From NCBI GenBank assembly GCA_036504735.1, contig DASXUQ010000019.1:186001-250000 (forward strand): DNA of 64,000 nucleotides, written 5' to 3'. The stretch comes from a bacterium. GTDB taxonomy: Bacteria > Electryoneota > RPQS01. The stretch's first letter is position 1. Each line of letters begins with the position of its first letter. Positions 43,081-51,973 of the stretch are shown here, piece by piece. The notes below the pieces were generated by a model. It was given only the letters and a program-made list of their open reading frames with translations. It made no database searches and was not told where the DNA came from. A program made the translations under genes and the position numbers.

Positions 43081-43548
43081 ATGCGGTTATCTTTACACGG
43101 AATTTTATTTGGACCAAACGAACCCCTTTACCGTAGGAAAATACTGAAAATCTGAAGGGCTGAACGGCTGAAAAAAGGGCAAAAAAGCCCAAAAAACCGG
43201 GTGACAAAGGTGAGAAATTCATTCTTAGAAATTCATGATGCAAAGGGAAGAAGAGCTGCCCGCTTATGGGAGTAAGATAACTCTGGAAGGGAGGGAATAC
43301 AAGGAAAATTATTCGAATGTTCAAGTACCGGTGCCTGCGGTGGTTGACAAGGAGGATTTGTGGACAAGGTGTGGCGGGAATGGTGTTTTGGAAGGGGTAA
43401 GTGGGACGTGCAGAATGGGGAAGGTTGGGGATTTGTGGGGAGGCGGGAGGGGGAAATCCCAAATCCCCCAAAATACAAAAGCGGCCTCATTACGGCGATG
43501 AAGGAAGGATAGGACTTACGGGCAAACATCACGGCACGAATCCGGATA
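43081..43548. other. intergenic region at the left edge of the accessory island
   Basis: About 470 bp, purine-rich on the plus strand, with a small GGGC-A6-GCCC hairpin near 43178 and no credible gene. It separates the fasciclin array from the lower-GC Abi_C/HEPN genes. Confidence 0.5.
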
Positions 43549-44337
43549 TCAAATCTTCGCCTCGTAAGTCTCCATGAGAAATGTTACGAGGGTGGCTGCG
43601 CTACCGACTACGAGCCGAGCATGACGCACTGAGACTCCGGATCGCTTGGTTCTGCCATGTCCTGTGCCATACAGGTTGCGTAATTCGTCAATACCGATAG
43701 CGACTTGACCCAAATTGCTGAGGACGCGGCGGACTGTATCAGCTCCTTTCGCGTTTACGGTGATCGCACTCGGATCAAGATCGAGCATCTTTTGAACACG
43801 CCGCAGAAGTTGCGGGAAATCATCTCCGCCCGGTTTTTCACCGCTACCTTCGATGATCACTTTCAGAACGCTCTCTACCAGTTCCTTTGCCGAACCAATT
43901 GCCTGCTCCGGGTCAGAATCAACGGCTTCTCTAATTCGCCGCAAATGGTGTGTTACGTCATGCGAATTGCGAATGGCTACCTTCTCGAGTGGTTCAAAGA
44001 TCAGATCGGGGTCACCGAACAGGTAGCTTGCTTCGCTTGGATAATTCTCCTTGAGCCAGTCGCGCAGCTTGATGAAGTCAAGCATTGCGTCCACGACCTG
44101 AGCATCAGCCTTAATGAGCCCTTCCACAACGTCGAAAATACAAGACTTGTAGTCCTCGTCTCCGAAGAACATACTACGGAAGAGCCGTGGATGCTCATAG
44201 ATGATCTTCTGGCCATGCGTTATATATGCGAGTTCATCCCATTCCGATTGGCTGAACGTGGCGTGGATGCACCGGACAATTGCCAGCACAAGCCTGTCGC
44301 GCTCTTTCTTTCCTGATTGCAGTTCGATCGCTTCCAT
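43549..44337 (-). CDS. abortive-infection-type protein with Abi_C domain
   Basis: 262 residues. The C-terminal half (about 130-262) matches the Abi_C pattern: a helix with AIGSAKELVESVLKVIIEG, a segment DFPQLLRRVQKMLDLDPSA, VRRVLSNLGQVAIGIDELRN, then the RNLYGTGHG motif and HARLVVGSAATLVTFLMETY. The RN..G.GHG element is HEPN-like and could be a nuclease or toxin site. The N-terminal half is helical and unassigned. Codon and base usage are visibly less GC-rich than the flanking genes. No clear ribosome-binding site. Likely phage-defence function by family; not demonstrated. Confidence 0.8.
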   Translation of the reverse strand: MEAIELQSGKKERDRLVLAIVRCIHATFSQSEWDELAYITHGQKIIYEHPRLFRSMFFGDEDYKSCIFDVVEGLIKADAQVVDAMLDFIKLRDWLKENYPSEASYLFGDPDLIFEPLEKVAIRNSHDVTHHLRRIREAVDSDPEQAIGSAKELVESVLKVIIEGSGEKPGGDDFPQLLRRVQKMLDLDPSAITVNAKGADTVRRVLSNLGQVAIGIDELRNLYGTGHGRTKRSGVSVRHARLVVGSAATLVTFLMETYEAKI

Positions 44338-44456
44338 ATTGGGTTTGTCGGTTTTTCGGCGTGGCTGGTTAAGCTTTGCGCGTCCACTCGCCTGCTTCGG
44401 ATCGATTGCAGTCCTTGTGCTCCAAAACGTTCGGGGCGATGATCTCGAAAAGGCCG

Positions 44457-45176
44457 TCAGATATGCGCATCTGACATAGGGTCAACAGCGGTATCTTCGT
44501 GGGCAAGCATCTTCTGTAGGGCGGGAGTCAAAATCAATCCGCCATCTTGCATGCCTTTGATTGTTGCCATCGCAACAATGGCTGCTGTACTCCGATACGC
44601 TACAAGCGCATCAGAAGCTATGTCGTCGTGTGGTTTCGAAAAGTAGTGAAGGTACTGCCTGCGAAGTTTCCGAATACGCGTAAATTCGGCCATATCGTCC
44701 TTAGTGATAACCTGGCGACTGCGGAGTTTGTTAACGCGTGTATCCTGCGGCCACTTCCCATAATCGATCTTTGCTTGTTTCTCTCCACTTACTGCGCGAA
44801 TGAGGTCTGGGGTCTCGTTGAAGGGGACCCATTCAAGGAGGAAGATCGCCACCATTTCAGCGACAAAACCACACAGCGCAATCACCGAAAGGTAATTCCC
44901 GAGCATGAAGCTCGCCTTCGCATTCCGCATCGGCCAGTAGAATTTCTCAAGCACCACTGGAAGTCCGGGCACGACCGCAAAACGCGGGTTGTCGTCCCCG
45001 ATCACGGCATACCGTTTCATGATACTGTCGGCATCAGAGCCGACACCGGGTGTGCATAAGAAATCCAAGAGCGTGTCGAACGGAAGTTTTCCGCTCTGCC
45101 TGATGTCCTCGGCGCCGCCAAGACCACCAATCTCAAACTGGCCAATCCATCCCGGAATTAGTTTGCCTTCAGCCAC
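44457..45176 (-). CDS. HEPN-like protein of unknown function
   Basis: 239 residues starting at GTG (45176), preceded by AAAGGA at good spacing. It is mainly helical after residue about 75; a hydrophobic helix NYLSVIALCGFVAEMVAIFL may be buried or membrane associated. Near residue 170-180 the motif RKLRRQYLHYFSKPHDD contains an R-x4-H arrangement as in HEPN ribonucleases. No family name can be given. It lies 119 bp upstream of the Abi_C gene in the same direction and shares its lower GC, so the pair may be a two-gene defence module. Confidence 0.7.
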   Translation of the reverse strand: MAEGKLIPGWIGQFEIGGLGGAEDIRQSGKLPFDTLLDFLCTPGVGSDADSIMKRYAVIGDDNPRFAVVPGLPVVLEKFYWPMRNAKASFMLGNYLSVIALCGFVAEMVAIFLLEWVPFNETPDLIRAVSGEKQAKIDYGKWPQDTRVNKLRSRQVITKDDMAEFTRIRKLRRQYLHYFSKPHDDIASDALVAYRSTAAIVAMATIKGMQDGGLILTPALQKMLAHEDTAVDPMSDAHI

Positions 45177-46263
45177 AGCATGTCCTTTCAGATTGAAACT
45201 ACGTGAGGCCTATGGAGCGAGAGCGCGGACTGTCGTCCTGTACTACGACAGGGACGAAGGACCAGCCTCAATAGGTTGTGAGGTTCGTTCAATATACATA
45301 TAGGGCAAGTCGTTGTCAAGGCTGGGAAGTGATGATGGTGTTACAAATTGATACTCCTTTTTGCAATATATATGTTTTGCGCGGTTATGGCGTGGAAGTG
45401 TAGGGAAATTGTACAGAAGGGAAGGAGTGAAGTGGTGGGTCGGCTGTCCGCTTTCGGTGAGATTGCGAAGCTGACAAGCGGCCATACATCGCAGGGAGAA
45501 TTCACGTGGGCGCGGCAGGGGGGCTGAGGTCCTTCCATCGCTGTGCGATGTCAGGATGACAGGTGGAGTTGCGTGGGGTTGCGCGCGGGGTAAGGACACC
45601 CCGCGCGGCGAGGCCGTGTGTGATCGGGCTCTTGTGTTGGCTGTCCGCCTTTGGCGAGATCTCGTTTCGCGGATAAGCGGCCATACACAGTGCGGAGAAA
45701 TCACGTGGGCGCGGCAGGTGGGCTGAGGTCCTTCCATCGCGGTGCGATGTCAGGATGACAGGCGGGGTTGCGCGGCGACGGTGCGAGAACATTGGCGGGG
45801 GACTCTGGAGAGTCCTCACTGCGCTTTGAGAGTTGAGAATTTCGGGCGGGCGAGGGCGCCCGCCTCGGCGGAGAGAAGATGCGCGAGGGGGGACGGTATC
45901 TGGCTCAAATACGAAATCGCGGCGGGGGACAAAGAAAACGCCCGCACAGGCGGGCGGTGACGTGATCCTTGCGCGCGATCAGGTCTCATTTGTGTCCACG
46001 GTTCGGAATCGTTTGGGTCACGGTTGTCTTCGGACTCTGTGCGGCACTCTCTTTGGTGGTGAACCTGCCGGTTCCGCAATCGCGGACTTCTTTTCTGCTA
46101 CTCGATCCAGCCATGATGGTTCTTCCTTTCCGATTCATACAAGGGGTTCATGTATGCTGCGGCGCACGTGGGCGCACACACAGGTGCGCCCCTACGATCG
46201 GACGGTGGCTCCTTCCCTTTCACCTTCATTCGAAAGGCTGGGATTCGGTATGTGATGCGGAGA
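45177..46263. other. 1.1-kb noncoding region with duplicated segments
   Basis: No credible gene. Contains the direct repeat listed separately, an inverted repeat cgcgcggggt/accccgcgcg near 45580-45608, and a hairpin cgcccgc/gcgggcg at 45939-45956. It separates the accessory genes from the aromatic degradation cluster. Confidence 0.55.
45442..45778. repeat. imperfect direct repeat of about 140 bp
   Basis: Copies 45442-45580 and 45639-45778, offset about 197-199 bp. Both contain GGCTGTCCGC, AAGCGGCCATACA, CACGTGGGCGCGGCAGG and GCTGAGGTCCTTCCATCGC followed by GTGCGATGTCAGGATGACAGG. Divergence between the copies is moderate. Looks like a duplicated noncoding element. Confidence 0.75.
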
Positions 46264-47247
46264 TCAGGTTACGAATTCCGGTCTATCCTTCAGAGGCGGA
46301 GAAGACACAGGGAGAAGCTCGTGGGTGCGGATGTCCTCGACGAAGGATGCTTCATCAAACCAGGACTTGGGGGGGATGTGGCCCCAGAAGGTGGCGCGGC
46401 GGGGATCGGACAGGCTCCAGCGGACGGGGGGCATATCCCAATCACTCAGCAGATAATCACTGGTGAAGAGTTCGATGCGGTTGCCGTCGGGATCGCGCAC
46501 ATAGAGAAAGAAGGCATTGGAAATGCCGTGGCGTCCGGGACCGCGCTCGATGGACGACGCATAGCCCATGGACGCGAGCACATCGCAGGCGGTAAGAATG
46601 CTGGTGCGGTCATAGACCCAGAAGCCGATGTGATGCAGGCGCGGGCCGACGCCGTTCATGAGCGCGATGTCATGGACATTCTGTTTGCGATGCAGCCACG
46701 CGGCCCAGATTTTTTCGGGCTGATCATCGGTGGCGGTGTATTCGGAGCAGTGGAAGTTCAGCCGTTTGGTGTACCAGTCATAGCCCTTCTGCACGTCGGT
46801 GACCTGACAGTTGAAATGATCGAGACGCATGACGGACGCGCCGCGATATTTGTGGAAGTGCTGGATCTGCCAGTCGCGGCGGGTGTGCTTGTGGAAGAAC
46901 TCGATGGGAATGCCGTTGGGATCCTGAATGCGCAGCGCTCTCCCCTGCCCCGGCTCGCCGTCGGGATTGACCCAGACCGTGGGGAGTTCATCTTCTGCGG
47001 CGATCTGCTGGAGCGCGTCGAGGTCGGTCTCCTTTTCCACGCGGAAGGCGACATGGGACAGGCCGGGGCTCTCGGCTTTGCGGAGCACGAAGCTGAAGAG
47101 GTCCCGCTCTTCCATGCCGCCGAGGAAGAGCGCGTCCTGGGTCTCGCGGGTGACAAGAAAGCCTAACGTCTCCACATAGAAATGCCGCGCGGCTTCCAGA
47201 TCGGTGACGCGGTACTCGGCATGGGCGGAACGGAGGATGGTGGGCAT
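46264..47247 (-). CDS. hpaD: homoprotocatechuate (3,4-dihydroxyphenylacetate) 2,3-dioxygenase
   Basis: 327 residues, a two-module vicinal-oxygen-chelate extradiol dioxygenase. The C-terminal catalytic module shows the metal ligands: H144 (RLDHFNCQVTD), His205/206 (RLHHIGFWVYD) and E259 (GNRIELFTSDY). Length and the WDMPPVRWSLSDP ... FWGHIPP tail match the Fe/Mn homoprotocatechuate dioxygenases of Brevibacterium/Arthrobacter. It opens the ring to 5-carboxymethyl-2-hydroxymuconate semialdehyde. AGGA site before the ATG. 91 bp after hpaC across an AT-rich spacer; last gene of the cluster. Confidence 0.93.
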   Translation of the reverse strand: MPTILRSAHAEYRVTDLEAARHFYVETLGFLVTRETQDALFLGGMEERDLFSFVLRKAESPGLSHVAFRVEKETDLDALQQIAAEDELPTVWVNPDGEPGQGRALRIQDPNGIPIEFFHKHTRRDWQIQHFHKYRGASVMRLDHFNCQVTDVQKGYDWYTKRLNFHCSEYTATDDQPEKIWAAWLHRKQNVHDIALMNGVGPRLHHIGFWVYDRTSILTACDVLASMGYASSIERGPGRHGISNAFFLYVRDPDGNRIELFTSDYLLSDWDMPPVRWSLSDPRRATFWGHIPPKSWFDEASFVEDIRTHELLPVSSPPLKDRPEFVT

Positions 47248-47338
47248 TTGATCCTAAACTATAAATTATAAATTAAAAATGAAAAAGGAAGAACCGATCC
47301 GCATTCCTTTTTGGTTTTTGATTTTTCATTTTGTAAAA
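47248..47338. other. AT-rich low-complexity spacer in the hpa cluster
   Basis: About 90 bp of CTATAAATTATAAATTAAAA-type sequence with partly complementary arms (AAAATGAAAAAGGAA and TTCCTTTTT...TTTCATTTT). Strikingly AT-rich compared with about 60% GC flanks. Confidence 0.6.
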
Positions 47339-47899
47339 CTACCACGGATCATAAAAAATGTGGGCAGGGCCTTCGGCAAGGTCATCGCGACCGGGGGCCA
47401 GCAGACCGCCGCCTTCAAGCCGGACATAGCGCCCGCGAAAATAGAGCAGCGGGCGGTCGGGGTTCGTGCCCTGAAACAGGCCGACCACGGTGCCGATGAC
47501 AATCCAATGGTCGCCGCCTTCAAGCAGCTCCGCCGTCTCGCAGCCGATGGCCGCCAGCGCTCCCTCCAGCCGCACCCCGCCCGCCCAGGTGACAAAGCGG
47601 ATCTCGGGCATGACTTCGGGCCGGCGGTTGGCCCCTGCAAAATGGTTGCTGACGCGCGACTGGTCCTCCCGCAGCACATTCACCGTGAAGGGCACGCCGG
47701 GTTTGAGCAGCACGGCCATCTTCGCCTTCTTGGCCACGCAGATGATGATCTGCATGGGGTTCAGGGAGAGCGACGTCACGGCATTGGCGGTCATGCCGTG
47801 AATCTCCTCGCCGATCTCGGCGGTAATTACGGTGACTCCCGTGGGCAACAGGCCGACGGTATCCTGATAGCGCCGGGCATCGAGGCCTTGTGGACTCAT
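47339..47899 (-). CDS. hpaC: 4-hydroxyphenylacetate 3-monooxygenase, flavin reductase component
   Basis: 186 residues, flavin-reductase-like domain: LPTGVTVITAE near the N-terminus, NAVTSLSLNPMQIIICVAKK flavin-binding region, FTVNVLRE and the C-terminal PLLYFRGRYVRL. It supplies FADH2 to the oxygenase component HpaB. The ATG overlaps the hpaB stop by four bases (ATGA), supporting the pairing. Cytoplasmic. Confidence 0.92.
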   Translation of the reverse strand: MSPQGLDARRYQDTVGLLPTGVTVITAEIGEEIHGMTANAVTSLSLNPMQIIICVAKKAKMAVLLKPGVPFTVNVLREDQSRVSNHFAGANRRPEVMPEIRFVTWAGGVRLEGALAAIGCETAELLEGGDHWIVIGTVVGLFQGTNPDRPLLYFRGRYVRLEGGGLLAPGRDDLAEGPAHIFYDPW

Positions 47900-49410
47900 A
47901 TGCGGATAGAGGTCTCCAGCAGGGAAACTTCACCTTGCTTGTCGGAAGGAGCTTCGCTCTGCGCTTCGTCCTTGCCGCGCGCGAGAAACTCCCGCACCAG
48001 ATCCATGTAGGGCCGGCGATCGTGGGCATTGAAGACGGCACTGGACATGCGCACCGGATCGCCGAAGAAATAGTATTCATACAGAACCTGCCGCGTGGCA
48101 AAGGCGGACAGGCTGGCGTCCCACGCGAGACGGAAGAGCGGAATGCGTTCCCAGGCATCGGCGCGCGCCGACTGGAAGTAGCGTTTGATATCCACGGCGA
48201 GGGGTCCTGTAACGTCGGCCTCGGTCGGCATGGACACCAGACCGCTGGCCCCGAGTTGCTGAATGATCTGAATCAGGCGGCCATAGGTTTTGGGGAAGAA
48301 GTTCCGCGCGGCGTCCAGCGGATTCCAGGCGGGACGCATCACGCCGTAGCTATCGAGCGCGGCATCCTCTTCGGCAGCGCGCAGGAAGGCCTTGAGGGAT
48401 TCGAGGGTCACCCAAATGTCGGACACCTTCTCGTGGATGTGCTGGAACTTCTCGACGCCGATAGCATCCACCATCAGCGAAGCCAGACCCAGCAGGAATT
48501 CCGTCTTGGCGATATTCTTGACGACCACCTGATGAGACATGTGCATCACCGAGCCGGTAGCGGCGTAGGCGCGATTGCAGCGGTCCACGTCGCGATAGAG
48601 GAACACGCGCTCCCACGGCACGAAGACGTCTTCGAACAGCACCACGGCATCCTGCTCTTCGAAGCGCGCGGCGAGAGGATGATCGTACACGCTGCGGCCA
48701 TAGTCCACGGTCTCGCGGCAGAGGAACTTGAGTCCCGGCGTGGCGCAGGGGATGGCGAAGCCGAAAGCGTAGGGTGCATCATCGGGGTTGCTGGTAAGCA
48801 GCGTGGACGGAAAGACCATGATCTCATCGGCGGAAGGCAGCGTGGCCAGCATGCGCGCGCCGCGGATGATGATGCCGTCGTCGCGTTCTTCCTTTACCCG
48901 CGCGCCGAGGAAGGGATCGGCCTGCTGGGCGACTCCCGCACCGCGATTGGCCTGCGGATGAATCAGCGTGTGCGTCAGGCAGAGATCGTTCTCCCGAATG
49001 TGATGATGGTAGCGGCGGATATTCTCAGCAAAGCGCGGATCCTGTTCCCCCAGGAAATCTGCACCGCCGGCGTAGGCGGAGATTGCGCGGTTGAGATAGT
49101 CCGGCGAGCGCCCCATCATTCCCATGCTGAAGTTCGCCCAGTGCTTCATCATGCGGCTGATGCTCTTCAACTCATCTTTAGTGCGCGGGATCATGAAGGA
49201 GCGGCCCACCTTGTCGCCGGTGGCCGGCGACTCGAAGAGCATTTCGGAAGGGTGCTCCCATTGCAGATCGTAGAGCGCCGCGAGGCTGTGCACGCCGTTG
49301 GCAAAACCGGGTGCGGTCGTGACGTCCTTCACCCTTTCTCCCCGGTGCCAGATTTCCGCCGGGTTCTCGCGCAGCCTTCGCAGAACGTCCGCGCCATGTC
49401 GTGCTGGCAT
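47896..49410 (-). CDS. hpaB: 4-hydroxyphenylacetate 3-monooxygenase, oxygenase component
   Basis: 504 residues. FADH2-dependent hydroxylase of the HpaB/acyl-CoA dehydrogenase-fold family, converting 4-hydroxyphenylacetate to 3,4-dihydroxyphenylacetate. Diagnostic segments are MGRSPDYLNRAISAYAGG (about 93-110), LTHTLIHPQANR, ARMLATLPSADEIMVFPS and VPWERVFLYRDVDRCN. Good AAGGAG site eight bases before the ATG. It is separated from the rest of the cluster by a 576-bp repeat-bearing gap, so a second promoter may lie there. Confidence 0.95.
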   Translation of the reverse strand: MPARHGADVLRRLRENPAEIWHRGERVKDVTTAPGFANGVHSLAALYDLQWEHPSEMLFESPATGDKVGRSFMIPRTKDELKSISRMMKHWANFSMGMMGRSPDYLNRAISAYAGGADFLGEQDPRFAENIRRYHHHIRENDLCLTHTLIHPQANRGAGVAQQADPFLGARVKEERDDGIIIRGARMLATLPSADEIMVFPSTLLTSNPDDAPYAFGFAIPCATPGLKFLCRETVDYGRSVYDHPLAARFEEQDAVVLFEDVFVPWERVFLYRDVDRCNRAYAATGSVMHMSHQVVVKNIAKTEFLLGLASLMVDAIGVEKFQHIHEKVSDIWVTLESLKAFLRAAEEDAALDSYGVMRPAWNPLDAARNFFPKTYGRLIQIIQQLGASGLVSMPTEADVTGPLAVDIKRYFQSARADAWERIPLFRLAWDASLSAFATRQVLYEYYFFGDPVRMSSAVFNAHDRRPYMDLVREFLARGKDEAQSEAPSDKQGEVSLLETSIRI

Positions 49411-49986
49411 AAATATTCTCCTTCAGTTCGCCGTTAAGCTTATTGCATGTGTATTTGCATTAGCGATATGATATGCAGACATAGTTTGGCAGACGGGCAC
49501 GGCATGGCCCTTCGGCCACCCCCCTGAATCCCCCCACTGAAGTGGGGGGAACACAGAACCCCTATCCCCTACGGCCGATTCCATGCCTCGATTTGATGGT
49601 GTCACAGACCTCTCTCCTTGCCATTGTCGTGCAGGAGAGGGTTAAGGTCTGCCGCAACCTTCCCGTGTTGCTTATTGCCGGGATCATAGCGGGCGGGCGG
49701 ACCGTTATTCCCTTTTGATTGTGCCGGCAGACCCCCATCCCCCCGGCCCCCTTTCCCCATGAAATAGGGAAAGGGGGAGCGGAAGAGCCGGGCACAATCC
49801 TTCTATGTGCCGGGCATGCGAAATCTTAAGACGCATGCCGCGGCGAAGCGTGGGGGCACAGCAACGCGTAGAGTCGTGCGCACTTACCGTGTATGAGTTG
49901 ACTCATTCCTGCCTCTTTCGACCCCGATGAATCGGGGGGCTACCAAGATGGTAGAGATGAATCGGGGCTGCCAACGGTTATGGGCC
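49411..49986. repeat. intergenic repeat region in the hpa cluster
   Basis: No gene. Contains GGGCACGGCATGGCCCTTCGGCC and a segment AGACCCCCATCCC..GGCCCC..TTTCCCCATGAAATAGG (about 49731-49780) that recurs near 18321-18385, with a fold-back TTTCCCC/GGGAAA. Also ATCGGGGGGCTACCAAGATG-type repeats of ATGAATCGGGG (49927, 49957). Confidence 0.55.
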
Positions 49987-50430
49987 CTAGTAATCGAAGG
50001 TCACGGTGATGCCGTCGCTCACTTCCAGACCCGTAAGGATCAGATCGGGGAAGGGCAGCCAGCGCGCAAGATCCACGGTGATGTCATTGCCATCCACGGT
50101 GACGGGCTGGCCCTTCAAGGCCTCCTGAATAAGGCCGGAGGTCAGATGGGACATCAAATCTATAGGCGTCTCGCCGAGAATGCCCGCGTGATTCAGAGTC
50201 AGCTTGAGCCGTGTACCATGGACCTCGAAGCCGGTGAGTTCAAGATCGAAGGCCGGGATCAGGGGAATATCATGTTCGACATGCACCGTGATGCGGTTGA
50301 AGTCAAGATGAATGTCCTTGGGTTCGACGCGGGCGGTGCGCCCCATCGGCAACTGCACACCCTTGAGGGGATTGTAGCGTTCCAGCGTGCGCCTGATGAA
50401 ATCTTCCGACACGCGAATTTCATTCAGCAT
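49987..50430 (-). CDS. conserved-looking hypothetical protein in the hpa cluster
   Basis: 147 residues from the ATG at 50430 with AGGGA at good spacing; longer in-frame starts would run into hpaE. No signal peptide. Sequence alternates hydrophobic beta strands with LPFPDLILTGLEVSDGITVTFDY at the end and a helix IDLMSHLTSGLIQEALKG, somewhat like a small lipid-binding or DUF2993-type beta protein. It occupies the slot between hpaE and hpaB where hpaF might be expected, but lacks the N-terminal Met-Pro of tautomerase-type HpaF. Function unknown. Confidence 0.7.
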   Translation of the reverse strand: MLNEIRVSEDFIRRTLERYNPLKGVQLPMGRTARVEPKDIHLDFNRITVHVEHDIPLIPAFDLELTGFEVHGTRLKLTLNHAGILGETPIDLMSHLTSGLIQEALKGQPVTVDGNDITVDLARWLPFPDLILTGLEVSDGITVTFDY

Positions 50431-50465
50431 GGTATTCCCTCGCGATAATGACGTTGAAGCGCTCG

Positions 50466-51962
50466 TCAGCCGATTTTGGGAATGGGATGATCTGTCAAGG
50501 GGACCTGAACAGTCTTGGTCTCCATATAGAATTCTTCGAAGCTCCATCGGCCACCTTCGCGGCCAATGCCGCTGAACTTGCTGCCGCCGAAGGGAGTGCG
50601 CAGATCGCGCACGTTATGGGAATTGATCCACACCATGCCGCATTCGAGACTCTGCGCCACGCGGTGAGCGCGCGTCACGTTTCCTGTCCAGATATAGCCT
50701 GCAAGGCCGTAGCGCACATCATTGGCCAGGCGGATGGCTTCGGCTTCATCGGCAAAGGGCATAACGACCAGTACCGGGCCGAAGATCTCCTCCTGGGCAA
50801 TGCGCATGCTGTTGCGCACGTTGGCGATCAGCGTGGGAGCGAAGTAGTTGCCTTTGGCAAGGGATGAAGGATGAAGGATGAAGGATGAAGCCGGGCGGTC
50901 TCCGCCGACGAGGATTTCGGCGCCTTCTTCGCGGGCAACGTCCATGTAGCTGCGGACGCGGGACCAGTGCTCGGGGTGAATCAAAGGGCCGATTTCAGTG
51001 GTAGGATCATTCGGATCACCAATGCGGATTTGGGCGACGCGTTCAGCGAGCCGTTCCACAAAGCGATCATAGATGCTCTGTTCGAGCAACAGCCGTGAGG
51101 CGGCGGTGCAGCGCTCGCCGTTCAGGCTGTAGACCTGCCAGAGGGCAGCGTCGAGGGCCCGGTCCAGATCGGCATCGGCAAAAATGATATTGGGTGATTT
51201 GCCGCCGAGTTCCATGCTGTAACGCTTGAGGGTATCGGCGCCGTTCTTGATAATCAGTTGTCCGGTGGTGGTTTCGCCGGTGAAGGAGATAAGCTGTACA
51301 GCGGGATGGGCCACCAGCGGCGCGCCGGCGGTTTCGCCGAAGCCGTGCACCAGATTGAAGACTCCGGGCGGCAGATCGGCTTCCAGAATGATCTTGGCCA
51401 GCTTGTCGGCAGAGAGCGGCGACCATTCGGCGGGCTTCAACACTACCGTATTTCCCGAGGCCAAGGCCGGCGCGACCTTCCACGTCTCCAACATGAACGG
51501 TGTGTTCCACGGGGTGATCAAACCCGCAACGCCGATAGGCCGATGCACCGTGTAGTTGATCCACTCTCCGGTCACACTGTACGCGTCGCCATGAAACAGC
51601 GAAAGCTGATCGGCAAAGAAATAAAAATTGTCCGCCGCCCGGGGGATAGCCTGACCGGAAACCTGACTGCGGGGAATGCCGGTATCTTCGATTTCCAGTT
51701 CGGCGATTTCGGCGGCGTGTTTGATAATCAGATCACCGATTTGCCGCACCTTGCGGGCTCGCTCGAGCACCGGCATGCGGGACCAGACGCCGCTGTCAAA
51801 CGCCTTCCGCGCGGCTTTGACGGCGCGGTCCACGTCGGCAGGCTGGCCGCTGGCGCAGCGGCCGATGACCTCATTGGTGAGCGGAGTGAGAACGTCAAAG
51901 ACTCCGCCGTCTACGGAGTCTTCAAAGCGATTGCCGATGAAGTGCTGGATTCGGTGGCTCAT
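50466..51962 (-). CDS. hpaE: 5-carboxymethyl-2-hydroxymuconate semialdehyde dehydrogenase
   Basis: 498 residues, aldehyde dehydrogenase superfamily. Active-site E251 (YSMELGGKSPN) and C285 (NGERCTAASR), NAD-binding WNTPFML and FTGETTTG. It oxidises the ring-cleavage semialdehyde. Compared with typical HpaE (about 486-488 residues) it has a roughly 10-residue insertion, SFILHPSSLAK (about 360-370), encoded by four copies of a 7-bp repeat. 11 bp downstream of hpaG and 35 bp before the hypothetical gene. Confidence 0.95.
   Translation of the reverse strand: MSHRIQHFIGNRFEDSVDGGVFDVLTPLTNEVIGRCASGQPADVDRAVKAARKAFDSGVWSRMPVLERARKVRQIGDLIIKHAAEIAELEIEDTGIPRSQVSGQAIPRAADNFYFFADQLSLFHGDAYSVTGEWINYTVHRPIGVAGLITPWNTPFMLETWKVAPALASGNTVVLKPAEWSPLSADKLAKIILEADLPPGVFNLVHGFGETAGAPLVAHPAVQLISFTGETTTGQLIIKNGADTLKRYSMELGGKSPNIIFADADLDRALDAALWQVYSLNGERCTAASRLLLEQSIYDRFVERLAERVAQIRIGDPNDPTTEIGPLIHPEHWSRVRSYMDVAREEGAEILVGGDRPASSFILHPSSLAKGNYFAPTLIANVRNSMRIAQEEIFGPVLVVMPFADEAEAIRLANDVRYGLAGYIWTGNVTRAHRVAQSLECGMVWINSHNVRDLRTPFGGSKFSGIGREGGRWSFEEFYMETKTVQVPLTDHPIPKIG
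50862..50889. repeat. heptanucleotide microsatellite inside hpaE
   Basis: Four perfect tandem copies of GGATGAA (TTCATCC on the coding strand). A change of one copy would shift the reading frame of hpaE after residue about 360. Confidence 0.9.
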
Positions 51963-51973
51963 GCGGGATCCAA

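Noticed and set aside
43233-43532. 99-residue minus-strand frame left of the Abi_C gene
   Set aside because: Pro/Ser/His-rich low-complexity translation, no start signals.
47890-49437. 515-codon plus-strand frame opposite hpaB, and similar long antisense frames opposite icd, subtilase and the large exported protein
   Set aside because: They mirror conserved genes on the other strand and show no recognisable protein features.
49987-50430. HpaF isomerase
   Set aside because: Lacks the N-terminal Met-Pro and tautomerase-like sequence.
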